Notes: a model not told the origin generated them from the letters alone. Shown: positions 54,756 through 64,000, counted from the stretch's first letter. The stretch: DNA of 64,000 nucleotides from Solitalea longa (GCF_002920915.1 NZ_PQVF01000001.1:248001-312000); one strand, 5' to 3'. Program-made: numbers and translations.

Positions 54756-54763
54756 TAGCTTTG
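54756..54763 (+). promoter_or_regulatory. Candidate -7 element for the LytS-type operon
   Basis: TAGCTTTG matches TAnnTTTG and lies 150 bases before the LytS-type start, so it implies a leader of about 145 nt. It points away from the divergent OmpA-like gene. Confidence 0.4.
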
Positions 54764-54913
54764 TTTAATATACGAACAATTTTTTGCCGGACATCTGAAA
54801 TTCCGGCCCAACTTTAGAAGTTATTCGTCCGCAAAATTCCGCATTTTATCACTTAGAAATTTCATCTTATCGTAAAAAAAGTCTTTTAATTATGTTTAGT
54901 CGTACATTGGGTT

Positions 54914-55996
54914 ATGATTCAGAAGGATATGAATAATGATAAGGAATGCACAACTTGGCTGGAGTATAACTTGAAATATTCAAAAATAGGGATATATGTT
55001 GCCTTTGGAATCTGTGGACTTAATTATTTTCGAGACTTTGAACTTTCCTGGCAAACCATCTTTGCAACATTCTTATTTTCAATAACCATATCTCTTACTA
55101 TCACCAATATCATTCATTTGTCGCATCGATTGTTTAATAGAAATCACGAAAGAACTATTAAACAAGTTATTGTTGATTTTGCATTGATGGGATTAGGAAT
55201 TATAATAGCTACCGAGATTTGCTTTGGCGTATTATATCTTGGTTTTGATAAATGGTTTACTCTTCAGGAACAACTGCCTTCGTTGGCATTTAATTTATTT
55301 GCAGGTTTTATAATTGGCGGGTTCAGGCAAATTATTGACCTGCAAAAAGAGAATTATGAATTCAAACTTAAAGAAAGTGAATATCAGGTAACTAAGTTAC
55401 ATGAGCTAAAAACACGAGCCGAGTTGGAGGCTCTTCAGTCGAAAATAAACCCTCATTTCTTGTACAACTCATTAAATTCAATTGCCTCCTTAATTCACCA
55501 GGATGCTAACAAAGCCGAGGAAATGGTGTTAAAGCTTTCCAAACTGTTTCGTTATGCGATCAATACTAACGATGAGAGCTACACAACACTGGCTTATGAG
55601 CTGGATATTGTTAAAACCTATCTCGATATTGAAAGTATCCGATTGGGAGACAGGTTGCAAACAAACTTTGTGATTGATGAAACATTAAGACATGAAAAAA
55701 TACCACGCTTCTTGCTTCAACCATTGGTAGAAAATTCAATTAAGCACGGCATTTCTAAGATCACTCAAAATGGAGCCATTGAAGTTGGTGCCACTTCAGT
55801 TAATAATGAAGGATTAAAGATTTGGGTGGCTGATAATGGTCCGGATTTTCCACTGGATTGGAATCCTGGATATGGACTGCAGAATACTTTTGACAAGTTA
55901 AAACTACTTTACAATGATAATTATGAATTGAATATTATCATGGCCCCACAGAAAAGAATTCAGATTATTATTCCGAAATTCGTTTTCAAAACTTAG
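54914..55996 (+). CDS. LytS/YehU-type sensor histidine kinase
   Basis: A 360-residue membrane kinase. Four hydrophobic helices lie at about 25-38, 48-68, 88-110 and 123-140, forming a short sensor with no large periplasmic domain. The kinase part carries the phospho-accepting His181 in LQSKINPHFLYNSLNSI and the ATPase motifs DNGPDF and GYGLQNT, as in the His_kinase family paired with LytTR regulators. It is followed by an acidic-protein gene (3-base gap) and a LytTR regulator gene, all in one operon. Confidence 0.93.
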   Translation: MIQKDMNNDKECTTWLEYNLKYSKIGIYVAFGICGLNYFRDFELSWQTIFATFLFSITISLTITNIIHLSHRLFNRNHERTIKQVIVDFALMGLGIIIATEICFGVLYLGFDKWFTLQEQLPSLAFNLFAGFIIGGFRQIIDLQKENYEFKLKESEYQVTKLHELKTRAELEALQSKINPHFLYNSLNSIASLIHQDANKAEEMVLKLSKLFRYAINTNDESYTTLAYELDIVKTYLDIESIRLGDRLQTNFVIDETLRHEKIPRFLLQPLVENSIKHGISKITQNGAIEVGATSVNNEGLKIWVADNGPDFPLDWNPGYGLQNTFDKLKLLYNDNYELNIIMAPQKRIQIIIPKFVFKT

Positions 55997-55999
55997 TAT

Positions 56000-56464
56000 A
56001 TGAAATTCATCAACCGCTTTTCGCTGCATCTACACTATAAATTGCCTTACCTGAACTGGTATAATTCCATTTTCCCTGAAGAAGCTTTTGCTTCCCTTGA
56101 AGAAATCAATGAGACCGAGAAAACAACTTATTTGATTCCGGTTTTTGACGAAGACAGTGAAATAGAAGAGTATTTGGAGGAAAACTTCGAGCAGTTTTTT
56201 ATTGATGAGCTTTTTGGTGTTTCCATGGCCCAGGAAACCTGGCCACAGGACATTACCATTGAAATGTTTTACGAATGGTTTGATGTTGACGTTACCCCAA
56301 TGGTGGTAGACTATGGAGATGAAGAATTGATTGATGATGAGTCTGAAGGTTTTTCTGATTTTTGGGACGAGGATGAAGATGAGAATGAGGAGAATAAGAA
56401 TAACCAGGCAGGGGATGATTCAGAAGATAATATCCGTCAGCTACCTAAACGTCCTTCTAATTAA
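56000..56464 (+). CDS. Acidic hypothetical protein inside the LytS-LytTR operon
   Basis: A 154-residue protein that I cannot assign to a named family. It is very acidic: residues 48-75 and 108-145 are dominated by Glu and Asp. The middle (about 76-105) has aromatic residues in a conserved-looking order (ETWPQDITIEMFYEWFDVD). There is no signal peptide or membrane helix. It lies 3 bases after the kinase, and its last base overlaps the first base of the regulator start, so all three are translated together. It may act as a third partner, for example an adaptor or an inhibitor of the pair. Confidence 0.75.
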   Translation: MKFINRFSLHLHYKLPYLNWYNSIFPEEAFASLEEINETEKTTYLIPVFDEDSEIEEYLEENFEQFFIDELFGVSMAQETWPQDITIEMFYEWFDVDVTPMVVDYGDEELIDDESEGFSDFWDEDEDENEENKNNQAGDDSEDNIRQLPKRPSN

Positions 56465-57225
56465 TGCCCTTATTTAATACCATTATCATTGATGATGAAC
56501 CTTTAGCCAGAAATCGGTTAAAAAGGTTACTCAGTACTTATGAACAGGTGTTTTTCATTGAGGCTGAAGCAGCCAATGGTGAAGAGGGTCGCCAGCTTAT
56601 TGAAGAACTTAAGCCCGACTTGGTTTTCCTTGACATTGAAATGCCCGTTTTAAACGGCTTTGAAATGTTAGGAATGCTTTCTTTTATCCCTTTAATTGTT
56701 TTTACTACCGCATTTGACCAATATGCCATTAAGGCTTTCGAAGAAAATTCAATTGATTATTTGCTTAAACCCGTTGAAGCAGAAAGGGTGGAATTAACTG
56801 TAGCCAAGTTGCAGAAGGTAAATATTCATTCTGCAAACACTAACCCAGCAAAGCTGCTTGATCTATTTGAGAAGCTGCAGACCAAAAAAGAGCTAAAGGC
56901 GTTACCCGTTAAAATAGGTGATAGGTTTTTGTTAGTGAAGACCTCCGAAATAAGTCATATTGAGGCTGATGATAAATATGTTTCCCTAAAAACATTAAAA
57001 GGAGATTCCTATTTAACCGATTATACACTTTCTTCTTTGGAAAGCAAATTACCTGAAAGCTTTCTCCGTGTTCATAGAGGATGTATTATCAATGCTGAAA
57101 ATATGAAAGAGGTGCGAAAAGGGTTTAATGGAGCCTTAATAGCCATTATGAATGACATTAATGGCTCCAAAATTTCAACCAGCAGAAGTTATACTGATAA
57201 TCTGAAGCGGATTTTAGAGATCTAG
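56464..57225 (+). CDS. LytTR-family response regulator
   Basis: A 253-residue regulator. The receiver domain (1-120) has Asp57 in PDLVFLDIEMPVLNG, with the flanking Thr and Lys sites in FTTAFDQYA and YLLKPVE. The LytTR DNA-binding domain (about 145-250) contains VKIGDRFLLVKTSEISHIEADDKYV and FLRVHRGCIIN. Phosphorylation by the upstream LytS-type kinase is expected. The target promoters are unknown, but the RND operon immediately downstream on the opposite strand is a possible target. Confidence 0.94.
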   Translation: MPLFNTIIIDDEPLARNRLKRLLSTYEQVFFIEAEAANGEEGRQLIEELKPDLVFLDIEMPVLNGFEMLGMLSFIPLIVFTTAFDQYAIKAFEENSIDYLLKPVEAERVELTVAKLQKVNIHSANTNPAKLLDLFEKLQTKKELKALPVKIGDRFLLVKTSEISHIEADDKYVSLKTLKGDSYLTDYTLSSLESKLPESFLRVHRGCIINAENMKEVRKGFNGALIAIMNDINGSKISTSRSYTDNLKRILEI

Positions 57226-57249
57226 GTTAAATTCTAATAAAAGGCATTT

Positions 57250-58632
57250 TTACCAGCCTCCGCCTAATGCTTTATACAATTGTACGGTAGCCGCAAGCTG
57301 GTTTTGTTTAGTGATCGAGGTATTTAATTCTGATTCATAAAGTTGGCTTTCTGACTCAAGTACTTCTAAAAAGGTTGTGAAACCATTGTCATAACGGGCT
57401 CTTGAAAGTTTTACAATGTTCCTGTTTGCCTGTACTTCTTTTGATCGGGCAAATAATTCATCCTGATAGGTTTTAACGGCTTTTAGTGAATTTTCAACAT
57501 CACTAAAAGCTACTAAAACTGTTTTTTCGTATTGATATAATAACTGCTCAGTTCTTTTCCGCTCTACATCAACCCTGCGTTTATTTTGTCCAAAATTGAA
57601 TATAGGACCGAAAAGCTGACCGGCTACACCAAATGCTAATGAACCATTTTGTAATAAATTACCAAGGTCGTTACTGGCCACGCCTCCAAAACCGGTGAGT
57701 GCTAATGAAGGAAATCGTAAGGCCTGAGCTACGCCAATTTGCTCGGTTTGTGAAATAAGTGTATTCTCGGCAGCTCTTACATCAGGCCGTCTTTCAATTA
57801 GTTCAGAAGGCAATCCTGCAGGGATTTCCAAACTGATTGCCTGGTTAATATTTAATAATCCTCTTGGTACTGAACCTGGAACCTGACCCACTAATACCCG
57901 AATAGCATTTTCAGTTTGTACAATATCACGCTCTAATTGCGGAATATTGGCCATAGCGAAGGCTACCTGTTGTTCGGCCTGAAACTTGTCAATTTCTGCC
58001 ACATAGCCTTTGGAAAAACGGGCACTGATTAAATTATAACTCTCTTCACGGGTAGTTACTGTATTTTTCGAAATGATAAGGCGCTCGTCTAAGCCTCTTA
58101 GCTGAAAATATAGCTCAGCAATTTGAGCAACTACACTTACTGTAATGGCTTTACGATTTTCTTCATCCGCCAGCAGCTGAGCATAGGCAGCACGGTTGGC
58201 ATGCCTGATTTTTCCCCATAGATCTAATTCCCAATTTACTGTTCCCAATAAATTAAAGGAGTTGCCGTCAATCCCAACTCCGCTAAGCTGGGCGTTTTCA
58301 TGTAGCTTATTATATCCTGCACCAACGTTATAGTTTAAAAATGGATAGAGATTAGCCTTGTTATAACCTAATATAGCCCGAGATTCTTCTACCCGGGCAA
58401 TTGCCGTTTTAAGGTCTTTGTTCTGTTCTAAAGCAATCCTTATCAGGTTTTGTAGAGTGCTATCCTGATAAAGCTCAAACCATTTGATATTGGCTATAGA
58501 ATCCCGGCGGAGTGAATCCGATTGTTGAGCATAAGCAGTTGGAACATCCATTTGTGGCCTGCTGTATTTAGGGCCAACAAGGCAACCTGTAAGCAGGAAC
58601 AAAATGCCGGTAAAAGCAATGTGTCGGTTCAT
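57250..58632 (-). CDS. Outer-membrane efflux lipoprotein (TolC/OprM family)
   Basis: The outer-membrane channel of a tripartite pump, 460 residues from ATG 58632. Lipobox LLTGC places Cys17 in the mature chain, and VGPKYSRPQMDVP follows as in NodT/OprM proteins. An upstream ATG at 58668 would overlap the pump gene and disrupt the signal peptide. The long alpha-helical repeats typical of TolC are present (RVEESRAILGYNKANLYPFL, then its duplicate about 200 residues later). It begins 1 base after the pump stop codon. Confidence 0.93.
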   Translation of the reverse strand: MNRHIAFTGILFLLTGCLVGPKYSRPQMDVPTAYAQQSDSLRRDSIANIKWFELYQDSTLQNLIRIALEQNKDLKTAIARVEESRAILGYNKANLYPFLNYNVGAGYNKLHENAQLSGVGIDGNSFNLLGTVNWELDLWGKIRHANRAAYAQLLADEENRKAITVSVVAQIAELYFQLRGLDERLIISKNTVTTREESYNLISARFSKGYVAEIDKFQAEQQVAFAMANIPQLERDIVQTENAIRVLVGQVPGSVPRGLLNINQAISLEIPAGLPSELIERRPDVRAAENTLISQTEQIGVAQALRFPSLALTGFGGVASNDLGNLLQNGSLAFGVAGQLFGPIFNFGQNKRRVDVERKRTEQLLYQYEKTVLVAFSDVENSLKAVKTYQDELFARSKEVQANRNIVKLSRARYDNGFTTFLEVLESESQLYESELNTSITKQNQLAATVQLYKALGGGW

Positions 58633-58633
58633 A

Positions 58634-61600
58634 TTAATGTCCTGTTTGTTGGTTTGTTGTACTTTCATTTTTCTTTTTTCCTCTTGATTCTATCCATGTA
58701 AAGAATGAAGGGACGAAGAGCACCCCAAGTATGGTGGCTATGAGCATGCCGGCAAATACGGCCATTCCAATAACTTTACGTGCCTCTGCAACTGCACCCG
58801 AAGCTGTAAGAAGCGGAACTACACCCAGAATAAAGGCAAATGCAGTCATTAAAATAGGCCTGAAGCGCAATCTTGCTGCCTCTATCGCTGCATCCATTAC
58901 TGATTTGCCATGTTTTTCGTGCGATTCTTTTGCAAACTCCACAATAAGGATGGCATTTTTTGCCGCAAGTCCGATAAGCATTACCAAGCCAATTTGTGCA
59001 AATACATTATTCTGATAGCTTGAGCTAAAAAAACCGCAGAGCCAAAGGCCAAGGAATGCGCCTAAAACAGCAAACGGTGTTCCCAGTAAAACACTGAAAG
59101 GTAGTTTCCAGCTTTCATATTGAGCGGCAAGGATCAGAAATACAAAGATCAGAGCAGTTGCAAACATTACTCCTGCAGTTCCTTCCGCGGCTTTTTCCTG
59201 AAATGACATATTGCTCCATGAATACTGTAAATCTTTTGGAAGCACCTGTGCTGCTGTTTCTTCTAAGGCTTTTAAAGCTTGAGAGGAACTGTAACCCTCT
59301 GCAGGAGTTCCGTTAAGTTCGGCAGATCGGTACATATTAAAACGGTTGGTGAATTCAGGACCCACAGTATCTGTAACTGTAACCAGGGTGCTTATGGGGA
59401 CTATAGAACCATTTCTACTTCTGACAAAGAACAAGTTCAGGTCCTTAGGGCTGGTACGGTAGTTAGAATCGGCCTGTACATACACTTTATATTGCCGGCC
59501 AAATTTGTTAAAGTCGTTCACATAAGCACTACCCAGGTAAGAAGATATAGTGCTGTTTAATTCGGATAGATCAACTTCTAATTTTTCGGCCTTATCAAGG
59601 TCGACGCTGACTTTCTTTTGAGGTACATTTGAGCGATAGGCTGTAAATATCCTGCCTATTTCAGGGCGTTTTGAAGCCGCTGCAATAAATTTCTTTGATT
59701 CATTGAATAAATACTCGGGGGTATTTCCGGTTTTATCTTGCAGCATAATGGTAAAACCTGCACCGGTTCCCAAACCGATGATTGGGGGTGGGCCAAAAGC
59801 TATGGCTGTTGCCTCGGTAATCTCACGAGCGAATTCGGTATTTGTTTGTTTAATAATGTCAAAAACGGTGTGTTTCCGTTCGTCCCAAGGTTTTAAGGCC
59901 ACAAACACAAATGCCGTATTGGTTGTATAGGCAGATGTAACCATACTGTAGCCCATAATTGTGGTATAAAATTGAATCCCATCTATTTTGCCGAGAATCT
60001 GTTCAATCTTATGAGCCACCTCGTCTGTTCGCCCTAACGATGCAGCATCAGGCAATTGTATGTTCAACATATAATAGCCTTGATCTTCTTCGGGCACAAA
60101 TCCTGATGGAATTAACTTGGCCAGTATTACCACGCCAACAACACATATTATTGTAAAGAGTATTGAACGGAATGAATTTTTTACAAAACCTTGAACGATA
60201 GCTACATATTTATCTGTAAATGAACCGAACATTCTGTTGAACCAGTCGAAAAACTTGTCCAGCCATCCTTTGCTTTCTTTTTTCGGTCGAAGCAGCATAG
60301 CCGACAGTGCAGGGCTTAAGGTTAAAGCGTTAAATGCTGAAAAACCTACAGAAATGGCAATGGTAATGGCAAACTGTTGATAGAGTCGTCCGGTAATACC
60401 ACCTGCAAGGGCAACCGGGATAAATACCGCTGCCAGAATCAACGCGATGGCAACAACAGGACCTCCTACTTCCTGCATGGCTTTGCTTGTCGCATCCTTG
60501 GGACTCATTCCGTGTTCTATATTATGCATTACAGCTTCTACCACCACAATTGCGTCGTCAACCACAATGCCGATTGCCAGCACCAGGCCAAGGAGAGAAA
60601 GCACGTTTACCGAAAACCCTAATAATGGAAAGACCATGAACGTACCGATCAATGAAACCGGAACGGTAAGTAATGGAATCAGCGTTGCCCTCCAATCTTG
60701 TAAGAAAATAAATACTACCAGGATCACCAGAATAACTGCTTCAAAAAGAGTATGAATAATTTCCTCAATCCCTACTGTTACAGAAGCAGTGGTATCTAGT
60801 GAAACATCATATTTTAAGTCAGGAGGAAAGCTTTTTGACATTTCTTCAATTGCTCCTTTCACATTTGCTGCTACATCCAAAGCATTAGATCCTGGTAATT
60901 GATAAACGCCTATTGTTGCTGCTTGCTTTTGGTTAAGCCGGCTATAGGAAATATAGTTTTCAGAGCCTAATTCAATTCGCGCCACATCTTTCAATCGAAC
61001 CATGGCTCCTTGCGAGCTTGATTTTACTACAATGTTTCCAAATTCCTCCTCAGTAGCTAAACGATCTTGTAAACGGATGGTGTAGGTATTGTCAACACCC
61101 TTGGGTGAAGGCGGTCCTCCAAATTTTCCCCCTGGTACAATGGCGTTTTGTTTTTTAACCGCATTGATTACGTCGTTAGCTGTAAGATTCAGTTTCGAAA
61201 GCCTGTCGGGGTTTAACCAAACACGCATAGAGTAATCGTATCCACCAAAAAGGGTTACGTTACCTACCCCGGAAATCCGTGAAATACGGTCGACGATGTT
61301 AATATTGGCATAGTTGCTTAAGAATGCTCCATTGTATGAACCGTTTGGCGATGACAGAGAAATTAGCAACAATGGGAAAACCAGGGATTTTTTGGTGGTC
61401 ACACCATAGCTTTTTACTTCAGCAGGCAGTTTGGCATTGGCTTGCGAAACCCTGTTTTGTGTAAGCATATTGGCATTATCGAGGTTAACACCCACTTCAA
61501 ATGAAACCTGAAGTGTTAATGAACCGTCGCCGGCATTAACCGATTTCATATAAAGCATTTGTTCAACCCCATTTACCTGTTGTTCAATTGGTGTAGCAAC

Positions 61601-61780
61601 AGCTTGCTCAACATTTACGGCACTGGCACCGGTATAAACCGATGTTACCTGGATCATTGGTGGAGTGATTTCGGGATATTGAGCTATTGGAATATTACGC
61701 AGTGTTAGCAATCCCATTAAAACCATTACTATGGAGATAACCATGGCCACAATAGGCCTTCTGATGAAAAACTCACTCAT
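58634..61780 (-). CDS. RND multidrug efflux pump (AcrB/HAE1 type)
   Basis: The inner-membrane proton-driven pump, 1048 residues as usual for HAE1. The proton-relay aspartates Asp408 and Asp409 are in [17 protein letters not shown]. Twelve helices and two large periplasmic loops are visible, with [18 protein letters not shown] and [14 protein letters not shown] as porter-domain segments. It is flanked by the adaptor and the channel genes in one operon. Substrates cannot be read from the sequence; organic solvents, bile salts or drugs are typical for the family. Confidence 0.96.
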   Translation of the reverse strand: MSEFFIRRPIVAMVISIVMVLMGLLTLRNIPIAQYPEITPPMIQVTSVYTGASAVNVEQAVATPIEQQVNGVEQMLYMKSVNAGDGSLTLQVSFEVGVNLDNANMLTQNRVSQANAKLPAEVKSYGVTTKKSLVFPLLLISLSSPNGSYNGAFLSNYANINIVDRISRISGVGNVTLFGGYDYSMRVWLNPDRLSKLNLTANDVINAVKKQNAIVPGGKFGGPPSPKGVDNTYTIRLQDRLATEEEFGNIVVKSSSQGAMVRLKDVARIELGSENYISYSRLNQKQAATIGVYQLPGSNALDVAANVKGAIEEMSKSFPPDLKYDVSLDTTASVTVGIEEIIHTLFEAVILVILVVFIFLQDWRATLIPLLTVPVSLIGTFMVFPLLGFSVNVLSLLGLVLAIGIVVDDAIVVVEAVMHNIEHGMSPKDATSKAMQEVGGPVVAIALILAAVFIPVALAGGITGRLYQQFAITIAISVGFSAFNALTLSPALSAMLLRPKKESKGWLDKFFDWFNRMFGSFTDKYVAIVQGFVKNSFRSILFTIICVVGVVILAKLIPSGFVPEEDQGYYMLNIQLPDAASLGRTDEVAHKIEQILGKIDGIQFYTTIMGYSMVTSAYTTNTAFVFVALKPWDERKHTVFDIIKQTNTEFAREITEATAIAFGPPPIIGLGTGAGFTIMLQDKTGNTPEYLFNESKKFIAAASKRPEIGRIFTAYRSNVPQKKVSVDLDKAEKLEVDLSELNSTISSYLGSAYVNDFNKFGRQYKVYVQADSNYRTSPKDLNLFFVRSRNGSIVPISTLVTVTDTVGPEFTNRFNMYRSAELNGTPAEGYSSSQALKALEETAAQVLPKDLQYSWSNMSFQEKAAEGTAGVMFATALIFVFLILAAQYESWKLPFSVLLGTPFAVLGAFLGLWLCGFFSSSYQNNVFAQIGLVMLIGLAAKNAILIVEFAKESHEKHGKSVMDAAIEAARLRFRPILMTAFAFILGVVPLLTASGAVAEARKVIGMAVFAGMLIATILGVLFVPSFFTWIESRGKKKNESTTNQQTGH

Positions 61781-61818
61781 GAATCTGTGTTTTAGATGCG
61801 ATTAATTGGCTATGGTAG

Positions 61819-62967
61819 TTAAATTCCTTTTCCGGGAACTACCGGTGTCCATTTGGCTTCAATCGGTGTTACTTTTGAATTGTCAGATAGGGCTGCAGTA
61901 CCGATAAGGGCTACCCGCTCATTGGCCTCAAGACCTTTGGTTATAACCCACATATCTCCAACCCGTGGGCCTACTTCCACAATTCTAACTTTAAGGGTAT
62001 TAGATTTGTCAACCACAAAAACCTGATATAGACTCTGAAGTTGATTAACTGCCCTTTGAGGAACTACAACAGCGTTGGGGTAATTGCTGGCTAGAAGTTC
62101 AACTTTTACATATAGCCCTGGTCGCAATAATCCTGATTGGTTGGCAAATGATGCTTCGAGTGTAATTGATCCGGTTTCGGGGTCTATCTGGCGGTTGGCA
62201 AAATCAATTTTACCCTTTTCGCTGAAAACTGAATTATCGGGCAGTATCAGCGTTACGTCCTGTCGAACGGACTGCTCGCCTTTATAGCTACGCATAAATT
62301 TTAGAAATTCCGTTTCATTTATTTGGAAGCGAACTCTTACAGTTCCAGTTTGGGAAATAGTGGAAAGAATATTTGAATTGATGCGGCTTACATAATCTCC
62401 AACGCGAACATTAGAAATTCCTATGATTCCATCGATGGGTGCATAGACCTTAGCATAACCGAGTTCAATCTGTGAATTCTGCAATGCTGCTTCGGCAACC
62501 TGCTGGCGGGCTCTTGCGGCATTATATTCGGCCTGAGCGTTATCAAGGTCCATTTTGCTCAATGCGTTCATCTCGGCTAAAGGTCTCACGCGGTTAAGCT
62601 GGCTTTGCGCCCTGGCAACTTCCGTTTTGGCAGATGCTACATTGCCCGCTGCCTGATCAACGCGGGTTTTGTATTGCATGTCATCAATGGTATAAAGTAA
62701 AGTGCCCTTATTTACTTTAGCTCCTTCTTTAAAATACATTCCTGTTACCCAACCTTCAACACGAGCCCTTATATCCACATCGGCTAAACCATAGGTTTGT
62801 CCAACGTATTCCTGATATATGGGAACATCTACGCGTTGAGAGTTAATAACGGATACTTCGGAAGGTGGCCCTACTTTAGCAGTTTTTTCACGACAACCAA
62901 CACCTAAAAAGAGTAGTAACGATATCTGTGTAGCGAGCACAGAAAACAACTTATAATTTCGAGTCAT
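61819..62967 (-). CDS. RND efflux periplasmic adaptor (membrane-fusion lipoprotein)
   Basis: The periplasmic link between pump and channel. It has 382 residues and a lipobox GVGC (Cys25). The barrel-sandwich halves are IRARVEGWVTGMYFKEGAKVNKGTLLY and YAKVYAPIDGIIGISNVRVGDYV, flanking a helical hairpin (about 100-165) that contacts the channel. The beta-barrel and membrane-proximal domains follow. It is the first gene of the adaptor-pump-channel operon. Confidence 0.94.
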   Translation of the reverse strand: MTRNYKLFSVLATQISLLLFLGVGCREKTAKVGPPSEVSVINSQRVDVPIYQEYVGQTYGLADVDIRARVEGWVTGMYFKEGAKVNKGTLLYTIDDMQYKTRVDQAAGNVASAKTEVARAQSQLNRVRPLAEMNALSKMDLDNAQAEYNAARARQQVAEAALQNSQIELGYAKVYAPIDGIIGISNVRVGDYVSRINSNILSTISQTGTVRVRFQINETEFLKFMRSYKGEQSVRQDVTLILPDNSVFSEKGKIDFANRQIDPETGSITLEASFANQSGLLRPGLYVKVELLASNYPNAVVVPQRAVNQLQSLYQVFVVDKSNTLKVRIVEVGPRVGDMWVITKGLEANERVALIGTAALSDNSKVTPIEAKWTPVVPGKGI

Positions 62968-63102
62968 TTTGAGAGAGTAAATTACTGGAAGTTAATAAAA
63001 TGCATTCTCAATTACTATAGTTCAGTCAAAGTTTTTTTAAGTAAACATAGGCTGTATTCTTTAAAATGAAACTATTTTTTAGCCGGTTAAGAACTGGATT
63101 TT

Positions 63103-63136
63103 ATCGGTGAATATTTTTAGTTGATCGTTCACCGAT
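63103..63136. promoter_or_regulatory. Inverted repeat in the region between RND operon and TonB receptor
   Basis: ATCGGTGAA (63103-63111) and TTCACCGAT (63128-63136) are exact reverse complements with a 16-base spacer. The size and position suit a dimeric regulator's operator between two divergent units. A further TTATCGG occurs near 63150. No regulator gene is adjacent. Confidence 0.45.
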
Positions 63137-63238
63137 GGTTTATTGCAGTTTATCGGGTAAAGCCTTGCACTCGTCGGCAAAGTGTTTAAAAAAACAGGTA
63201 CTGTTATCAAATTTGAGCCATCAACACCAGCAGAACTA

Positions 63239-64000
63239 ATGAAAACTTTATCTACACTTACCTTCTTATTTAGCCTGATTGCTTTTGGGACTTTAGCACA
63301 AAATAAAGTCTCGGGGGTAATTAAAAACCAAAAAGGACAGGTTTTAGCAGGAGCAGCTATATCTATTAAAGATTCATATGACGGAGCCACCTCTGACAAG
63401 GACGGTAAATTCTCATTTACTACCGATGAAAAAGAAAGCAAAGAATTAATTGTGAATTTAACAGGGTACGAAATCAATATTCAGCCAATTGTGCTTAATG
63501 GATCCCCAATAGAATTAACAGTGGTATTGGAAGAAGTGGCTACTGAACTGAATACAGTTGTAGTTACTGCAGGAACCATGGAGGCAAATGACCGTAGTAA
63601 AATGGCGCAATTAAAATCATTAGACATTGCCACTACTGCAGGTGCAGAGGCTGATATTATTTCTGCGCTGCAGACTTTGCCGGGTACACAAGCACCCAGT
63701 GGTGAGCAGGGATTGATGGTGCGCGGAGGAGCAGCTTCTGAAACCAAAATGTACTTTGATGGAATGCTAATCAAAAATCCCTACCTGAATGATTTGCCAG
63801 ATATAGCTTCACGCGGACGGTTTTCTCCTTTTATGTTTAAAGGGATGAGTTTTAGTGCTGGTGGTTATTCAGCTCAATACGGTCAGGCTCTTTCATCAGC
63901 TTTAGTTTTAGAAAGTAAAGATCTGGAGCCTAAAACAACAACAGGAGTTAGCATTATGAGTGTTGGCGGAGGTTTGTTGCAAACCAATAAGTTTAAAAGA
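63239..64000 (+). CDS. TonB-dependent receptor, 3'-truncated by window edge
   Basis: The frame is open from ATG 63239 to the window end (254 codons). It starts with a signal peptide (1-20, ending TLAQ), then a carboxypeptidase-regulatory-like domain (about 22-105, VSGVIKNQKGQVLAGAAISIK), and then a plug (about 115-230, containing GLMVRGGAASETKMYFDGMLI and YSAQYGQALSSALVL). The barrel lies mostly outside the window. Homologues move large or scarce compounds through the outer membrane with TonB energy. It is divergent from the RND operon across 271 bases. Confidence 0.92.
   Translation, partial: MKTLSTLTFLFSLIAFGTLAQNKVSGVIKNQKGQVLAGAAISIKDSYDGATSDKDGKFSFTTDEKESKELIVNLTGYEINIQPIVLNGSPIELTVVLEEVATELNTVVVTAGTMEANDRSKMAQLKSLDIATTAGAEADIISALQTLPGTQAPSGEQGLMVRGGAASETKMYFDGMLIKNPYLNDLPDIASRGRFSPFMFKGMSFSAGGYSAQYGQALSSALVLESKDLEPKTTTGVSIMSVGGGLLQTNKFKR

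Noticed and set aside
58731-60755. Several antisense open frames within the RND pump gene
   Set aside because: The pump gene is intact with all motifs, and the antisense products are unlike known proteins.
63079-63774. Minus-strand open frames at the right end of the window
   Set aside because: They oppose the plus-strand TonB receptor, which has a signal peptide, a regulatory domain and a plug in a single frame to the window end. The antisense frames have no domains.
1-64000. tRNA, rRNA, CRISPR array or insertion sequence in the window
   Set aside because: No cloverleaf-like sequence, rRNA segment, regularly spaced direct repeats or transposase gene was found by reading. A covariance search would be needed for full certainty.

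Overview
The window is a contiguous, gene-dense piece of an AT-rich Bacteroidota chromosome, most likely from the order Sphingobacteriales (Pedobacter- or Solitalea-like). The evidence for this is a GldD lipoprotein, two SusC-type TonB-dependent receptors with carboxypeptidase-regulatory N-domains (one paired with a DUF4249 lipoprotein), lipoproteins with Bacteroidota-style lipoboxes, a ComA-like protein, few clear Shine-Dalgarno sequences, and repeated TAnnTTTG promoter -7 elements. No rRNA, tRNA, CRISPR array, insertion sequence or integrated phage was seen. Most genes are housekeeping.

Layout. 1-8.9 kb (+): 3' end of thrB, thrC, an S41 peptidase lipoprotein, fumC, a TPR protein, a ComA-like protein and aroE. 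9.0-13.2 kb (+): gldD, a metallo-beta-lactamase-fold hydrolase, a LolC/E-type permease and hutH. 13.3-17.4 kb (-): pfkA, dsbD and birA. 17.5-22.6 kb: rsfS-ftsH, a LUD-domain protein, yraN (-), lipB and an SGNH hydrolase. 22.6-25.9 kb (-): a TonB receptor/DUF4249 pair. 26.2-29.1 kb: a GNAT enzyme (+), then a UPF0173 hydrolase, a CMD-family protein, an alkyltransferase-like protein and trmB (-). 29.2-32.1 kb (+): a Gcr-type membrane protein overlapping fcl. 32.2-35.7 kb (-): a small envelope trio (YtxH / holin-like / unknown), an AI-2E exporter and an OmpA protein. 35.9-40.1 kb (-): a sigma-54 response regulator with a multi-PAS membrane kinase. 40.5-43.3 kb (-): AMP nucleosidase, a beta-barrel protein, and a stand-alone B12-binding protein followed by a crotonase. 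43.4-48.6 kb (+): a membrane protein, glnS, a PH-like membrane protein, a PAS kinase and a thioesterase. 48.7-50.9 kb: a DUF6249 protein (-), then an ECF sigma factor, an anti-sigma-like protein and a lipoprotein (+). 50.9-54.7 kb (-): a DUF2911 protein, an S9 peptidase and an OmpA-like lipoprotein. 54.9-57.2 kb (+): LytS-type kinase, acidic protein, LytTR regulator. 57.2-63.0 kb (-): a complete RND efflux operon. 63.2 kb to the end (+): a TonB receptor cut by the window edge.

Functional links. thrB-thrC form the end of threonine synthesis. rsfS-ftsH form a ribosome-silencing and membrane-quality-control unit. The adaptor, pump and outer-membrane lipoprotein form a tripartite efflux system. 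The least explained units are the LytS / acidic protein / LytTR operon, the ECF sigma locus with three TGTAAC elements upstream and a promoter-like motif between sigma and anti-sigma genes, the ComA homologue, and the YtxH/holin-like/unknown trio. No wholly new system could be proven from sequence alone. These four are the best candidates.
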